Source: Paulinella micropora (lineage: Eukaryota > Cercozoa > Imbricatea > Euglyphida > Paulinellidae). Taken from it: a DNA stretch of 64,000 bases. Both the position numbers and the translations under genes were made by a program. Below, piece after piece: positions 31,046 through 41,260 of the stretch; the first letter of the stretch is position 1; each line of letters begins with the position of its first letter. The stretch lies in the NCBI GenBank assembly GCA_019918135.1, contig WBZZ01002872.1, forward strand, positions 1-64,000, in the 5' to 3' direction. The notes under the pieces were generated by a model. It had not been told where the DNA came from, did no database searches, and saw nothing but the letters and a program-made list of their open reading frames with translations.

Positions 31046-32450
31046 TCAAATGAACAGCACACACTGCCCACCCGAGCGTGTGCCGCGGAAGAGGGCGGAG
31101 CGAGGGTCCACCCCGTGACAAAGGCCCAAATCCACTCTGCGTAATCGCGGGTGGCTAAGCAGGCCAGCGACGCCCGCCGTGGTCAGCTCCGAGCAGCTCT
31201 CGAGGCAGAGGTCTGTCAGTTCGGAAGGGGCCGCTGCTAGGACGGCGAGCCCGGCATCGGTGAGTTGGCAGTGCGTAACTCGCAGGCAACGCAGGCTGCG
31301 CAGCCGCGCTACGTGCACGACGCCCGCGTCCGAAAACCACGCGCTACGACTCAGGTCCAAGCTGTGTAGTCGCCGCAGACCCGCGAGCCCCACCGCCACG
31401 GGATCAGCAAGCTGGGGACAGCAACTCAGGTCTAGCTTCCGCAGGCCGCGCAGCGCGGGCAGGCGCGCGGCCAGCGCGGGAGTCGTGAGCCCGCGGCAGC
31501 CGCGCAGCACCAGGTGGCGCAGCGCCGGCAGATCTGCCAGCCACGTTAGAGGCCCGTCGTCCAGCCCCGTACAGCCGCCCAGGTCTACGTGCCGCAGTCC
31601 TGTAAGCCCGGCCAGGCGAGCTAGGCCGTGCGATTTCAGTTGGGGGCAGTCTCGGAGGATCAGGCAGCGCATTTGGCGCAGCCCTGCTAGGTGTTCTAGG
31701 TCTCCCTCGGCCAGTTGCGCACACCCCCCCAGGTCCAGGTGCCGCAGCTGGCTCAGCCCCGACAGAAAGGCAAGCCCCGCGCCTGTCCAGCCGGTGCAGT
31801 CCGCCAGGCTTAGGCGCTGAAGCTTGGGTAGCCCCGCCAGGCACGCCAGAGTTTCGTCCGTGACTGCCGAACAGCAGTCCAGGTCCAGCCTCTGCAGGCC
31901 GGGCAGGGAGCGGGCTAAGCGGCCGAGGGCGAGCGCGCCAGCGCCCTCGCACCAGCGCAGACACAGCCACCGCATGCCGCGCAGCCCATGCAGGTGCTCG
32001 AGCACCGCGTCCGTCAGTTGCCGGCAGCCGTCGATCTCCAGACCGTGTAGCGCTCGGAGCCGACGCAAACCAAGCACCTCCTCCTCCTCCTCCTCCCCGG
32101 CGAGCTGTAGCTCCGGCAGAGACAGGGCCTGCACACAGACCCCACTGGCTTCGAGGTCGTCAAAGAGAGCTTTTCTGGCGGTGGGAGGATAATGGCACGT
32201 CAGGCTGCTCACGACCGCCCACTCCGCCCAGATGGCGCGCGGCACGGGCCCGCGGATTTGGTTGAGCCGCAAAGCAAAGGGTCGTGGCGGAGGTCGCGCG
32301 CAGGGGCCGCCGCGACACACGCGTGCCCACACAACAAACAGCCACAGCGGATCGTCGGCCACGAAAGAACAGACAAGGCCGAACACGTCGTGTGGCAGGC
32401 GCTAAAAGTCCAGGCGCTTGCAGTCCATGCTTTTTTTAACCTAGTGAACG
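31046..32450 (-). CDS. LRR protein with likely F-box start (about 446 aa)
   Basis: Open from 31046 to a GTG at 32386; an F-box-like segment (DVFGLVCSFVADDPLWLFVVWARVC) stands at the extreme N-terminus and coding-like sequence starts further up, so the true start is upstream and unclear. About 14 cysteine-type LRRs follow (LEIDGCRQLTDAVLEHL, LDLDCCSAVTDETLACL, LDLGGCAQLAEGDLEHL, LVLRGCRGLTTPALAAR, LDLSCCPQLADPVAVGL). Very GC-rich. This is the third LRR gene in the block, and the longest repeat array. It looks slightly damaged at the start (about one break). By family, a ubiquitin ligase adaptor. Confidence 0.65.
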
Positions 32451-32557
32451 CTACGTGCCCCCCCCCCCCAAAAAAAAAAGAAGGGAGGGGGGGGGGCGCC
32501 CCCCCCCCCCCGCACGCTGCAAAGGCGAGCACTGGCATGACGAGACCCCCCCGGCAT

Positions 32558-32596
32558 CCGCTGACAAACCGCCGCCGGCGGGCGGTTTGTCAGCGG
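32558..32596. terminator. Perfect hairpin at the 3' end of the 32590 gene
   Basis: CCGCTGACAAACCGCC and GGCGGTTTGTCAGCGG are 16-bp perfect inverted arms around a short GCCGGCG centre. The hairpin spans the stop codon at 32590-32592 and lies between two same-strand genes, beside long G and C runs. It could end or stabilise the transcript, or be a recombination or origin-like structure. The arms are too long for chance. Confidence 0.5.
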
Positions 32597-34239
32597 GGAC
32601 AAAGGCGCTTGAGGACCTGCTTAAGTTTATGGGTTTCGCCCAAAAAGCCGCTTTGGTTATCGGTGTACCACGCAAAGGTGTTGGAGCAATATATCTTGCT
32701 TTTGGTTGCATCAAAATCGATCTTTAAAGATCCAATCAAATGACTGGGCAGGCATACTAGCACCAAACCAGACAGGCTTCTCTCTTGGCTCGCATTGCCT
32801 AGCGGCAGTATTACGTCGAGAATCCGAAGTAGATCCTTGGCATTTTTGGCGGACAGCACGTAGGTAAACGAGGTTTTGGTTTGTACCTCTATTGGCTTTT
32901 CAAACTCGGTGCATCTATCCCGCACTTTCCTTTTCAGAGAATGATACAACAGATCGCTGGCGGGGTTAGTAGGGTCGCGGTAGACAACTAGTTTTCTGGC
33001 TGTTTCAAAAAGACGGATTGAGGGGGCAGCCTCCAGTATTTCAATCTCCTGTTGCATGCGCTTGACCTCCCAGTCGTGTCCTTGTTTTGCTTCTGCGAGT
33101 GCAGTGGGCGGGGCATGCTTCTGCTGTATCTTTTTTCTTTTCTTGGTTTTGCTATCCTCTCTGCTTGCTGCCGGGACAGCCTCCGCACACTGCTGCAAGC
33201 CGTGCGGGGGCTCATAGCCCTCGACCGCCTGCTTCAAGATATGGATGCGGTCAGCGAGCCCGTTCTTGGAATTGCTGCGCCACGAAAAAGCGTGCGGGTA
33301 GAACTGTATTACGCGCATGTTCTGCATGTTTACGCCGATGTTGTTCAAAATCTCGGCGTCTGGCCCCACCAGCGCCAAGCCACACATGCCTTTTGCTTGT
33401 TTTGTGTCTCCGCGCGGGAAGAGCTCGTTTAGGACAGACACTAGCTTTTGCTTGTCGCGCGCATAGAACACGCAGGTGGCGGTGGGTCCGGCGAGTGTGC
33501 GCTTGTGCAGCCCCGCTGCTGCGCCTGGGAAGTGCTCCTGGCACTGCCCCGTGCGCAGATGCTGGCTCAGATATAAATACAAGGTGTGGCTAGGGGGGCT
33601 CAGCGGTTCGTGGTAAACAACCACACGTCCGGAGCCGGCGAACAAGGGGTCCTTGCCTTTCCGCATGAGCTCCAGCTGCTCGTATACGCGCTGCTCCTCT
33701 TTGCCCATGGAGCCGCGCGCTAACAAGGCCGGGGTCTTCCTCTTGCCAGACATTTGCTGGCGCGGGGGGGAAGAGTCGCACGCCTCATCCTCGCTCTCGG
33801 CCCTGCACTCGGACGCGGGATTTGTTTCTGTTTCGATCTCCGTGTCACTCTCTGTGTCTGTCGCCGGGTCAAGCAGCATGATAGCCCCGAGGGAAATAAG
33901 GTTCTTGGCGGGGCCTGGAGAAACCGCTGGGCTGTCGACGGGGCTGTGCAGGATGCTTCGTTGCTGTTTGCGCACCCCTTCCACTGTCACCAACAAGAGG
34001 TCCTTTAGCTTGTGGACGGGATAATGCAGGATGGGGCCTGGAACTACTTCCACTGCCACCCTGGGCTGTGTCGCGCCCTGCCGTCCCACGTCCAGCTCGG
34101 CCTGCAATTTCCATTCGTAAAAAGGTTGCGCGCTGCACAGTCTCTCCTCGATAGTAGCGGCCGCCGCGGCTGATGCTGTGACAATCGCGCAGATGGTGGC
34201 GCCGTCCGGCGGGCCGGGTTGGGAAGGATCGCAGGGCAT
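32590..34239 (-). CDS. Unknown protein with two copies of one domain (549 aa)
   Basis: ATG at 34239 (MPCDPSQPGPPDGATICAIV). A variable N-terminal third contains an acidic Thr/Glu stretch (DTESDTEIETE) and a basic segment (QQMSGKRKT). Two homologous domains follow at about 200-335 and 415-548: RVVVYHEPLSPPSHTLYLYLS / KLVVYRDPTNPASDLLYHSLK; VFYARDKQKLVSVLNELFP / VLSAKNAKDLLRILDVILP; then AKGMCGLALVGP / ERSLSGLVLVCLP; and HAFSWRSNSKNGLADRIHILKQ / NTFAWYTDNQSGFLGETHKLKQ. A Lys-rich linker (KTKKRKKIQQKH) joins them. No known family. Internal duplication suggests a binding module. It looks whole. Confidence 0.65.
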   Translation of the reverse strand: MPCDPSQPGPPDGATICAIVTASAAAAATIEERLCSAQPFYEWKLQAELDVGRQGATQPRVAVEVVPGPILHYPVHKLKDLLLVTVEGVRKQQRSILHSPVDSPAVSPGPAKNLISLGAIMLLDPATDTESDTEIETETNPASECRAESEDEACDSSPPRQQMSGKRKTPALLARGSMGKEEQRVYEQLELMRKGKDPLFAGSGRVVVYHEPLSPPSHTLYLYLSQHLRTGQCQEHFPGAAAGLHKRTLAGPTATCVFYARDKQKLVSVLNELFPRGDTKQAKGMCGLALVGPDAEILNNIGVNMQNMRVIQFYPHAFSWRSNSKNGLADRIHILKQAVEGYEPPHGLQQCAEAVPAASREDSKTKKRKKIQQKHAPPTALAEAKQGHDWEVKRMQQEIEILEAAPSIRLFETARKLVVYRDPTNPASDLLYHSLKRKVRDRCTEFEKPIEVQTKTSFTYVLSAKNAKDLLRILDVILPLGNASQERSLSGLVLVCLPSHLIGSLKIDFDATKSKIYCSNTFAWYTDNQSGFLGETHKLKQVLKRLCPR

Positions 34240-34536
34240 GGCCAGTGCAGCCCGAGGCCAGTCGCTTTGTCGGCAGTAGTACTACCACAAATAACGTGCG
34301 CTCGACATTTCTTCTCCCCCCACACCTCCCTTCCCCCCTCCCTCCTGTATTTCGCTTCAGCAGTTTTTCTTCTTTTTATTATACAAAAATACTTGCAACA
34401 AAAGTCTCTCTCTTTCTCTCTCTCTCTCTTTTTCTTCCCTCCCCCCCCCCCTCCTCTCCCTCTCCTCCCTCCCCTTCTCCCCCCCGCGAGCATAGAGAGA
34501 GAGAGGGAGGAAGGGGGGGGGGGAAAGGAGGGGGGC

Positions 34537-35862
34537 CTAGCAATTGCAGGCCTTGCTTTTGTCCTGCTGACAGTCGTAGGCTCCTAGGCGGCACAGTATG
34601 CGCGCCGCAAGCTTGGGTCCCAGGCGGCGCGACGCTGCGGAGGCTGCGCGGGAGCGGACCTGTAGCGCTGCCAACTCCTGCCTACAGCCTGCGCCTCCCA
34701 GCTCCTGGCATCTCTTGACTAGCTTGGCCACCGTCGGGTAGCGCGCGCACAATGCTCTAGCCACGGCGGGGCTGACACCCCGGATTGCGGCGTAACAACC
34801 AAGTCGTTCGGCTTGTCCGAGCGACAGACTCAACCCCACGCGATACGTGCGCCGCCCCTGCCGCGCGCGCTCTTGCACTACTGCGGCTTGCAAGCCCCCG
34901 CCGGCAGCTCCCCCCTCGCCTAGTATCCCGACCTGGTGTTTCTCGGTAGTCATGCTCAGAGTAGCCTCCCAAGCACGAAACAAATTCAGGATCAGCACGG
35001 CCGTGTGTAGAACGTGTGCGGTACTGAGTGACTGGAAGCCGTACTTGATTTGCGTACTGCACTCGGTGGAACGTAGAAGCGCCAACGCCGCTGGGTCGGG
35101 CCCCGGGCCCCTCTTGCACACCACACGCGCTCCCTTCAGGCTCGAGAGTAAAGGACTCTGCGCGTTCGTCTCCGCCTGCAGGAGCCAACCGGGGCTTTCG
35201 AAGATGTAGGTGACGCAACCGGTGCGCTGCGCGGGATCCCCGCGCACCCAACCTGCCAAAGCCTCGCGTTGCGCCTGAAAACGGCCCGAGTAGATGCCCT
35301 GTAAACAGTCGTCGGCTCGCTTGCGTTCAAACAAGCGTAGGGTACGTCCTTGGAAGCGAAAGGCGATGTCCCCCAATGGTAGCTCCTCACACGCGACAAA
35401 TGGCAGCCCTTGTAGGCAACGCCGCAGCCCCGCTTCGCGGTGATCTAGAACAAGCAAGACCTCGGGGGGTGTGTCTCGGTGGGCCGAGGACGAGGGCCAG
35501 CCGCCCGTCCAGCGCCGCGCGGCACCGCGGACCAGGTCCTGCTCACTTAGCCAAGCCAGCTCTGCCGACAGCTCCACCAAGTAACACTGAGCCGTTTCAT
35601 CGGTCAGTCCGTGTATTGCTGCGCGCAGCCCTACAAGCCCCTGCCATCTTGCCAGCAGGAACTTTTCCCAAAACAGCTTGAGCTCGGCATTGGTCGGAAG
35701 AGCGCTGCGGGGCACGGCATCCTGTGCTAGTTTTTCCCACGCGGCTATGCGCGCCCGCGACCCGGGGACAAGGCCAAGCTGCGCAATACCCTGCGCACAC
35801 GCCTCCGCTACGTGATTCTTGGTGTCACACTGAGAATCCGCCTCCTGTTTGTGCTGCATCAT
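34537..35862 (-). CDS. ERCC4-type nuclease, MUS81/XPF-like (about 441 aa)
   Basis: The start was chosen at ATG 35862 (MMQHKQEADSQCDTKN); the open frame reaches 36039 but that part is a polypurine spacer. An N-terminal helical region is followed at about 130-230 by an ERCC4 nuclease core: VLLVLDHREAGLRRCLQGL, LPLGDIAFRF, and LFERKRADDCLQGIYSGRFQAQREAL, which holds the (V/F)ERKxxxD(L) signature and the preceding Asp of the active site. The C-terminus has a helix-hairpin-helix-like segment (CYAAIRGVSPAVARALCARYPTVAKLVKRC). MUS81/XPF family enzymes cut branched DNA; large DNA viruses use such nucleases in recombination or repair. It looks whole. Confidence 0.8.
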   Translation of the reverse strand: MMQHKQEADSQCDTKNHVAEACAQGIAQLGLVPGSRARIAAWEKLAQDAVPRSALPTNAELKLFWEKFLLARWQGLVGLRAAIHGLTDETAQCYLVELSAELAWLSEQDLVRGAARRWTGGWPSSSAHRDTPPEVLLVLDHREAGLRRCLQGLPFVACEELPLGDIAFRFQGRTLRLFERKRADDCLQGIYSGRFQAQREALAGWVRGDPAQRTGCVTYIFESPGWLLQAETNAQSPLLSSLKGARVVCKRGPGPDPAALALLRSTECSTQIKYGFQSLSTAHVLHTAVLILNLFRAWEATLSMTTEKHQVGILGEGGAAGGGLQAAVVQERARQGRRTYRVGLSLSLGQAERLGCYAAIRGVSPAVARALCARYPTVAKLVKRCQELGGAGCRQELAALQVRSRAASAASRRLGPKLAARILCRLGAYDCQQDKSKACNC

Positions 35863-36097
35863 CACAAGATTTGGAACGACAGGATTCGCAATAGTGCAGA
35901 CTATTGCGACTCTCCTTCTAGTAAGGTTTAGCCAACCACTCCTCTTCTCCCCCCCCCCTCCCCCCACCCCGCTCCACCTTCCCTCCGCCTTCCCCCCCCC
36001 CCCTTCCCCCTCTCCTTTCTCCTTCCCCTCCCTTTCCATTCCCCGCCCCCCCCCTCTCTCTCTCTCCTCTCTCCCCCCCCCCCTCCCCGTCCCCGCT

Positions 36098-36107
36098 TAT
36101 ATATATA
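36098..36107 (+). promoter_or_regulatory. TATA-like box of the 36123 gene
   Basis: TATATATATA, ending 15 bp before the ATG at 36123, after a long pyrimidine tract. Confidence 0.5.
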
Positions 36108-36122
36108 GTTAAATATCTAGTC

Positions 36123-36962
36123 ATGGTCAAAAGAAGCAGCGTGAGATGCTCTCCCTTGTTCAATCCCGAAATCGTACTATGTGCGCTGGTGGTGTGTATC
36201 TACGTGGCGATCTTGACATACGCGGCAGTGCTTTTGGACGATTGTAGCGAACATATCACCGCTCTGCGCCTGGCGCTGTCTGCCACTGCTTTCCAACTAA
36301 TGTACGCCTTGGGCGATCTGGGTTACCGCTCCTGCTGCTCCTCGGGCAGCACCAAGGTGCTGCCTGAAGTAGCTGACAATAGCGGCGCACATGATTCGTT
36401 GTCTGCAATGCGGTTCGAAACGAACGAAGTTTTTCGTCTGGGCAGCTCTTACATGTCAACTGTTCTAACGCTATATGCGGTGGCTCACGAAAACCTAGAG
36501 GACATCAGGGCCTCCAAGGGCCTTTGTTTGGCAAGCGCCATACTTAGTGGATTGACCTTCATCGGAGTCCTGGGCACCCGTTCTTTTTTTGACAAGAGCA
36601 CCTGTGCCTTTCCAGTATTTTTTTTGCAGTTTATTCAGGCGAGTCTCTTGGCCAGTGTTTGGACTTTCTTTTGTTTCCGACTGTCACAAATGGAACCGAC
36701 GCCGGACATTTTCACCCTCGAAGCCGTATGCGGTGTACAAGCAGCGGCTTATTTTTCTGCGGTGCTGCGCTGGTTGCTTGGTTTTTTTTGTTACGATGAT
36801 GATAAGTATTTTAATAGTACATATCTGGATCTAATCTCGCTCGTCTATAATTATCGCGAACACCAGGCCGTCAAACACAAAACCAACTTTACAGTACTGT
36901 CTTTCCTGATGTTAATCAGCGACTATTTGCTTGTGTCTGCACTCGATGAAAAGTGCTACTAA
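36123..36962 (+). CDS. Seven-helix membrane protein (279 aa)
   Basis: ATG at 36123. Seven hydrophobic segments can be seen: about 17-40 (IVLCALVVCIYVAILTYAAVLL), 49-66, 108-122, 134-150, 161-183 (VFFLQFIQASLLASVWTFFCF), 197-220 and 258-275. Loops are short, with an N-glycosylation site (NST) and Cys pairs (SCCSSG, FFCYDDDKYF). No family motif of G-protein coupled receptors was seen (no DRY or NPxxY), so the fold is unknown. Two other loci (38753-39839 and 42196-43621) have the same general make-up and may be paralogues. Confidence 0.7.
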   Translation: MVKRSSVRCSPLFNPEIVLCALVVCIYVAILTYAAVLLDDCSEHITALRLALSATAFQLMYALGDLGYRSCCSSGSTKVLPEVADNSGAHDSLSAMRFETNEVFRLGSSYMSTVLTLYAVAHENLEDIRASKGLCLASAILSGLTFIGVLGTRSFFDKSTCAFPVFFLQFIQASLLASVWTFFCFRLSQMEPTPDIFTLEAVCGVQAAAYFSAVLRWLLGFFCYDDDKYFNSTYLDLISLVYNYREHQAVKHKTNFTVLSFLMLISDYLLVSALDEKCY

Positions 36963-37222
36963 CGGCTAGGACCGGCGGGGTGTGGATGCTGGGGTTTTGA
37001 GACTCTGGTAGAAGGGTTCTGATAATAATTAAAACAAAAACAGTGTGACAGCAGAGAAAACGAAAAGAAGGGGGAGAGGAGGGGGGGGGAAAGGAGCGGA
37101 GAGAGACAGAGACAGAGAGAGGGGGGGGGGGGGTGGCCCCCCCTCATCCCCTACAGTGTTGGACGAGAGTCAAACTTTTCTCTTTTTTTTTTGGTTCTTA
37201 AGCCGGGTGTGTGTGTGTTCCA

Positions 37223-38139
37223 ATGATGAGATCGGGGCAGAGCGTGTCAAAGAGGCGGCGCACCTGCGGCCAGCCATTGGGTGGGCTTGCGTTGTACTAT
37301 CTCTCGGACAATGCATACTCGCCTTTAATGCTAGCATTTGGGGGGGGGGGGCGGCACAGGACGGGCGCGACAAGACCTCCCTTCGACTAGTAGAATGTAT
37401 TTACGTGGCGACCCCCAAGAGCAAAGAACTGCAGGTTTCCATCCAGGAGCGGCAGCTCCGTTTGTTCCAACGGCGGGGCAGCTCTAGTCTTCTGGTGGGG
37501 AGCAGATATGCGGCTCCGGGCAAACCCATAGGCTTTGGCGAAAAGGCCATGCTGGAACAGCGTGTTTCTTGGGCCAAGCAAGGTTACACGGTCATCGGCC
37601 TGAGCGGGCCCCCGCGGGGCACCAGTAGGAGCCGCGACGAGGCATTTTATCGTCAGTGGAAAGAAGGCGTACGACAGTTGTGCCAATTGGGCGCCACCCT
37701 GGGAGAAGTAGTCACGCGACTATCCAACACATGGCAACTGAGCCCTCCTACCCGAGTGGCCCCACGGCCCATCTGGTCTATGCAGGAGACGGAGCCCCCC
37801 GTCGCGGGGGGTTTGTATGACGACGAGGACGACGACGGCAGCGGCGGCGGCGGCGGCGGGGACAGACAGAGCCCGCCCTTGCCGGACACCACCACGGAAG
37901 ACTGGGACGGTGCCGGGGCCGGGGGCGGGGGCGGGGCGGCGCAGCTTGGTAGCAGCAGCACACCACGCCCGGCGACACGGGAGTTTACCTACTACCTGTA
38001 CGGCGAGCCGGCATACCATCCTTCCTTAGACTCGCACATTACGCCCGCCCTGGGCGAGCTGCGGGAGCTCCAGTTAAAGACCCAGCAGTGCCTAGCGCTT
38101 GCGCAGAGATTTACTCGTACAAGTCGTGCAACAATCTAG
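37223..38139 (+). pseudogene. Unknown protein, start region damaged
   Basis: The clear coding part (37380-38139) reads LRLVECIYVATPKSKELQVSI, WAKQGYTVIGLSGPPRGTSRS, YRQWKEGVRQLCQLGATLGEVVTRL, an acidic Gly tract (DDEDDDGSGGGGGG), and REFTYYLYGEPAYHPSLDSHI. A possible ATG at 37223 (MMRSGQSVSKRRRTCGQPLG) lies in another frame beyond a G-rich tract, so it looks broken, about one break. No family recognised. Overlaps the convergent gene at 38111 by 29 bp. Confidence 0.45.
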
Positions 38140-38536
38140 AGAGGCCGTCGGTACTATCACGCGCGAGACGAGCCCACTTGATGCTTCTGTCGTCCCAGTA
38201 GGGGTGCTTGCCAAAGGGCTCGCAGCTTAGATCATTAAACTCTGTTTTTTTCGTAGACGACACAAGGTCGCTGGCGGCGGGGTTTGGGCCCTCTGTAGCA
38301 AGCAGCGGCTGGTTTCGGGTCCTTGTGCGGCGAACGCATGCTCTGGCAGTTGCCAGCACGAGCCCCAGAAATAACAGGACCAAAACCCACCCGATGTAGT
38401 TTGAAGTAAAGTTGTGCAGGCCGGGCAGGCTGCTAAACAAAATCAGCGGAGAAAACGCTGCCGCCGCTTTGTCATTCAAGTAGCCCTCGACTTTAAACAA
38501 CCACTCGGCTACGCGCAATGAATTCATCTCAATCAT
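38111..38536 (-). CDS. Single-pass membrane protein (141 aa)
   Basis: ATG at 38536 (MIEMNSLRVAEWLFKVEGYL). One or two hydrophobic segments (FSPLILFSSLPGLHNFTSNYIGWVLVLLFLGLVLA), then an Arg-rich stop-transfer (ACVRRTRTRNQPLL) and a soluble, charged tail. One N-glycosylation site (NFTS) lies before the helix. No family recognised. It looks whole. Confidence 0.6.
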   Translation of the reverse strand: MIEMNSLRVAEWLFKVEGYLNDKAAAAFSPLILFSSLPGLHNFTSNYIGWVLVLLFLGLVLATARACVRRTRTRNQPLLATEGPNPAASDLVSSTKKTEFNDLSCEPFGKHPYWDDRSIKWARLARDSTDGLSRLLHDLYE

Positions 38537-38567
38537 TGTTACGGCCAGACCTTCCCCTTTCTTTCTT

Positions 38568-38599
<32 letters not shown>

Positions 38600-38752
38600 T
38601 TAAAGCCAAGAGGGCTTGGCACCGGTCCCCCCCCCCCTCCTCTCCTTTCTCTTGCCCCACCCCCCCCCCCTCCTCTTTCTTTCGCTCCCTTCCTCTTCTC
38701 CCCCCCCCCCCAACCCTCCCACCTCTGAAATCCCAAAGTAAGCGGGAAGGAC

Positions 38753-39839
38753 ATGAATTTAATACTGTATCAACAGCTAGTGCTAGCACTTGTGACTGGA
38801 CACGCGCTATACACATTCCTATCTCTGTTGTTATCGCTGTTAGCCGGCCAAGAGCCCTCCGTGCTCGTAGTGCTCTGGTTCATAACCTGCAGCTGCCTGG
38901 GCTGCCTGAGCTTCCTGCTTGGTATCCTTGGCAGGAAAGACACTGATGAGTAGCCCCCCGTGCGGAACAAAAGGTCGCTTTTTTGGTACAAGGCACCAGC
39001 AAATCAAAGAGCATAGCACAGCCACACTTGTCCCAGCGGCTGCACACGATCCTGAGGCTCTTGGCCATATTAGAATTCTGGTTCTACGTGGCAGCGTGCG
39101 GCATATTGTTGCTGTCCGATAGGTACAGAACATGGCGGGCTATACGCAGGCAACACAAGCTGTTCCCTGCACTTATATCCTATTTAGCGGGATGCAGCCT
39201 GCTTTGTCTCGGTCGCAGGCTAACGCTTTGGTTGTACAAAGCTCTGACCGCTGAAACCGGAGGCTCCGAGGCTTCCTCTGCACAGTGGTGGATCGGTACA
39301 CTTTATTGTTATGTTATGTACGAACGCGTCGTACAATGGCTCTGGTCACAAACCCATGTCCTAATTGTGCTTGCGATTACAAACGATTATGCGGCCCCAG
39401 GCCGGGCCCCAGGCCGGGCCAAGGCCGGCCTGCTAGTAGTGCACGTAATTGTGCTGTTCCTAACCTATCTGTCGGCGCTGATACTGCTTACTACTACTAC
39501 TACTACTACTGCTACCTGCGGGTTGCAGCATAGAGAAAGAAAAGAAAAGTCACGGGGGCCTGTCCTACGGGCCTTGAGCGCACTCACGGCAGCTTGGCTT
39601 TTTTATGTCTGGGTGTGCCTGCTGGACGCAGATACCACTCGGCACGGCCATGTACAGACTATCGTCGCGGCCTATGTCACGTCTTCGACTGCTGTTTTGC
39701 TGCTTTGGATCCACTGAATTTCTTGGCCAAGAACGGGAAACACATGCTGTACCACCCGGTCTGGGTTTTTGTAACTACTGGGTGCGATGCAGTTCTGGTG
39801 TATCAAATATTCTGGTTTATCAATTCTTTGTTGCCATGA
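38753..39839 (+). pseudogene. Multi-helix (probably seven-helix) membrane protein, broken
   Basis: ATG at 38753 (MNLILYQQLVLALVTGHALY). Hydrophobic segments continue in three open pieces: two in 38753-38953 (FLSLLLSLLAG; LVVLWFITCSCLGCLSFLLGIL), four or five up to 39717 (ILRLLAILEFWFYVAACGILLL, LVVHVIVLFLTYLSALILL, LTAAWLFYVWVCLL, VAAYVTSSTAVLLLWI), and one at about 39745-39839. A (TAC)n tract encodes a Thr run in a loop. It looks broken, about two breaks. Overall like the 36123 protein; probably a family member. Confidence 0.5.
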
Positions 39840-40109
39840 GCACGAGGAGGGGGTGGCGCGCGGGGGGGGAGGGGAAAAGGGGGGGGGGGGGGGGAGGGAG
39901 GAGCACCGGGGCCCCACTTGTACAAACTGCGGGTAGATAGCAAGCAATGGTTGCCCTTGCCTGGCAGCGTCTCATCTCTGCTGAGTTCATTCTTTCCCGA
40001 GTTTCCGCGCGAGACCCTGCTCCGTGTCCTGGCCAGCAAACAAAGGCGCTCGCCGGCCCGGTAGAAAAACCCGTCTCGCCGGCCCAACGCCAGCTTCCAC
40101 AAGTATACT

Positions 40110-40583
40110 ATGCAACTCAATTTCTACCGGATACTCGCGGAAAGGCAGACCGGGCGCCCAGTCCTGGGCATGTTTCTGGCCGTATTCCATCCCAGACAAA
40201 ACAACTTTTATTTTGAACAAGTGCCGGACAGGAAGAAAAAGGCTCTGCAGTGCTTAGCGATCCGGCGGCACCACCTGGGGCTTTGTTACGCCAAGGAAAT
40301 CAGTTCTATCTTACAGCAGGAGGCCGCGGAAAACAAAGAGCAGGGACTGACAGCAGCGGGCGCCAAGAAGATCCAAACCTACCTCTGCTACCTCGGACTA
40401 CTGAGCGAAGAGCCGGGGCTGGCAGGCAAGGAGCTCAACGCCGCTTGGATCGCGGGCTGGCCTGCGCTCAAGACCCAGTTGTTAAGCAAAACCTCTCTTC
40501 GCCTCCAAGCTGGGGCTCTCCCCCTGTGCGGAACCTTGGGTGTCGGATCCCGGGATAAAGTCTTGCAGCTAGCAAGCGATTAA
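40110..40583 (+). CDS. Unknown soluble protein (157 aa)
   Basis: ATG at 40110 (MQLNFYRILAERQTGRPVLG). Globular, with VLGMFLAVFHPRQNNFYFEQVP, HHLGLCYAKEISSILQQE and a helix-rich C-terminal half. It ends at 40583, overlapping the convergent coiled-coil gene by 4 bp. Not recognised. Confidence 0.55.
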   Translation: MQLNFYRILAERQTGRPVLGMFLAVFHPRQNNFYFEQVPDRKKKALQCLAIRRHHLGLCYAKEISSILQQEAAENKEQGLTAAGAKKIQTYLCYLGLLSEEPGLAGKELNAAWIAGWPALKTQLLSKTSLRLQAGALPLCGTLGVGSRDKVLQLASD

Positions 40584-41062
40584 AAGTGAAAGCCCAGGGA
40601 ATCCCCCTGCAGACCCGCCAGCTTGCTCTCCAGCTTGCTCTCCAGCTCTTCTATGCGGCTTTGCAAATTGCTTTGCAAAGGCTCCTCGGCCTTGAGCTTG
40701 CAGAGCGTCGCCTCTAGCTTGTCCAGCCTCTGTAAAAGTTCTTCCAATAAATTTACTAATCTATGAAAGTCTGTATCAGGGTTTAGGTTCCCCCTTCTTG
40801 GTGGCTCCGCGCTACTTCCAGTGCTTGCATCTGTAGTGGGTCTGCAGGGGCTGCCGTCCATCGCCGTCGTCGTCGTCGTCGTCGTCGTCGTCGCAATAGC
40901 GGTAGCAGCAGCAGTGGTAGTAATAGTAGCGGCAGCAGTGCCGAGGGCAAGCGCGCCCGGCTGCACTGGCTTCGGCCCCTCGGCGGCGCGGGTGCTGGGC
41001 AAATAGGAACCTCTGCGCCAGTTCTCTCCCGCGCGGCGGTGGTTGTCCCCGGCGTCTACCAT
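40580..41062 (-). CDS. Thr-rich protein with C-terminal coiled coil (160 aa)
   Basis: Start chosen at ATG 41062 (MVDAGDNHRRAGENWRRGSY); the frame stays open upstream but is low-complexity. A Thr/Ala tract from (GAC/GTC)n repeats sits at about 50-75, then a coiled coil at about 100-155 (FHRLVNLLEELLQRLDKLEAT, IEELESKLESKLAGLQ). It is likely a trimeric or tetrameric stalk or adaptor. Homologue unknown. Confidence 0.5.
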   Translation of the reverse strand: MVDAGDNHRRAGENWRRGSYLPSTRAAEGPKPVQPGALALGTAAATITTTAAATAIATTTTTTTTTAMDGSPCRPTTDASTGSSAEPPRRGNLNPDTDFHRLVNLLEELLQRLDKLEATLCKLKAEEPLQSNLQSRIEELESKLESKLAGLQGDSLGFHF

Positions 41063-41260
41063 GTGTCTGTCCTTTTCTTTGCTTGCCCTTTTCTTTGCCC
41101 CGCCAGGGGGCTTTTTTGCGCACACGCTCCTGGGCGGGCACCCCCCCCCCCTTCCTTTCCCTTTCCCTTTCCCTTTCCCTGTCTCTTTCCCTTTCCCTTT
41201 CCCTCTCTCTTTCCCCAAATTCCCTCCCCGCGGTTGTCTCGTATTTTTCTCTTTTATAGC

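Noticed and set aside
35863-36039. Longer N-terminus of the ERCC4 nuclease
   Set aside because: The extra 59 codons are a polypurine/G-run spacer (Gly/Glu/Lys only) and a better ATG is at 35862.
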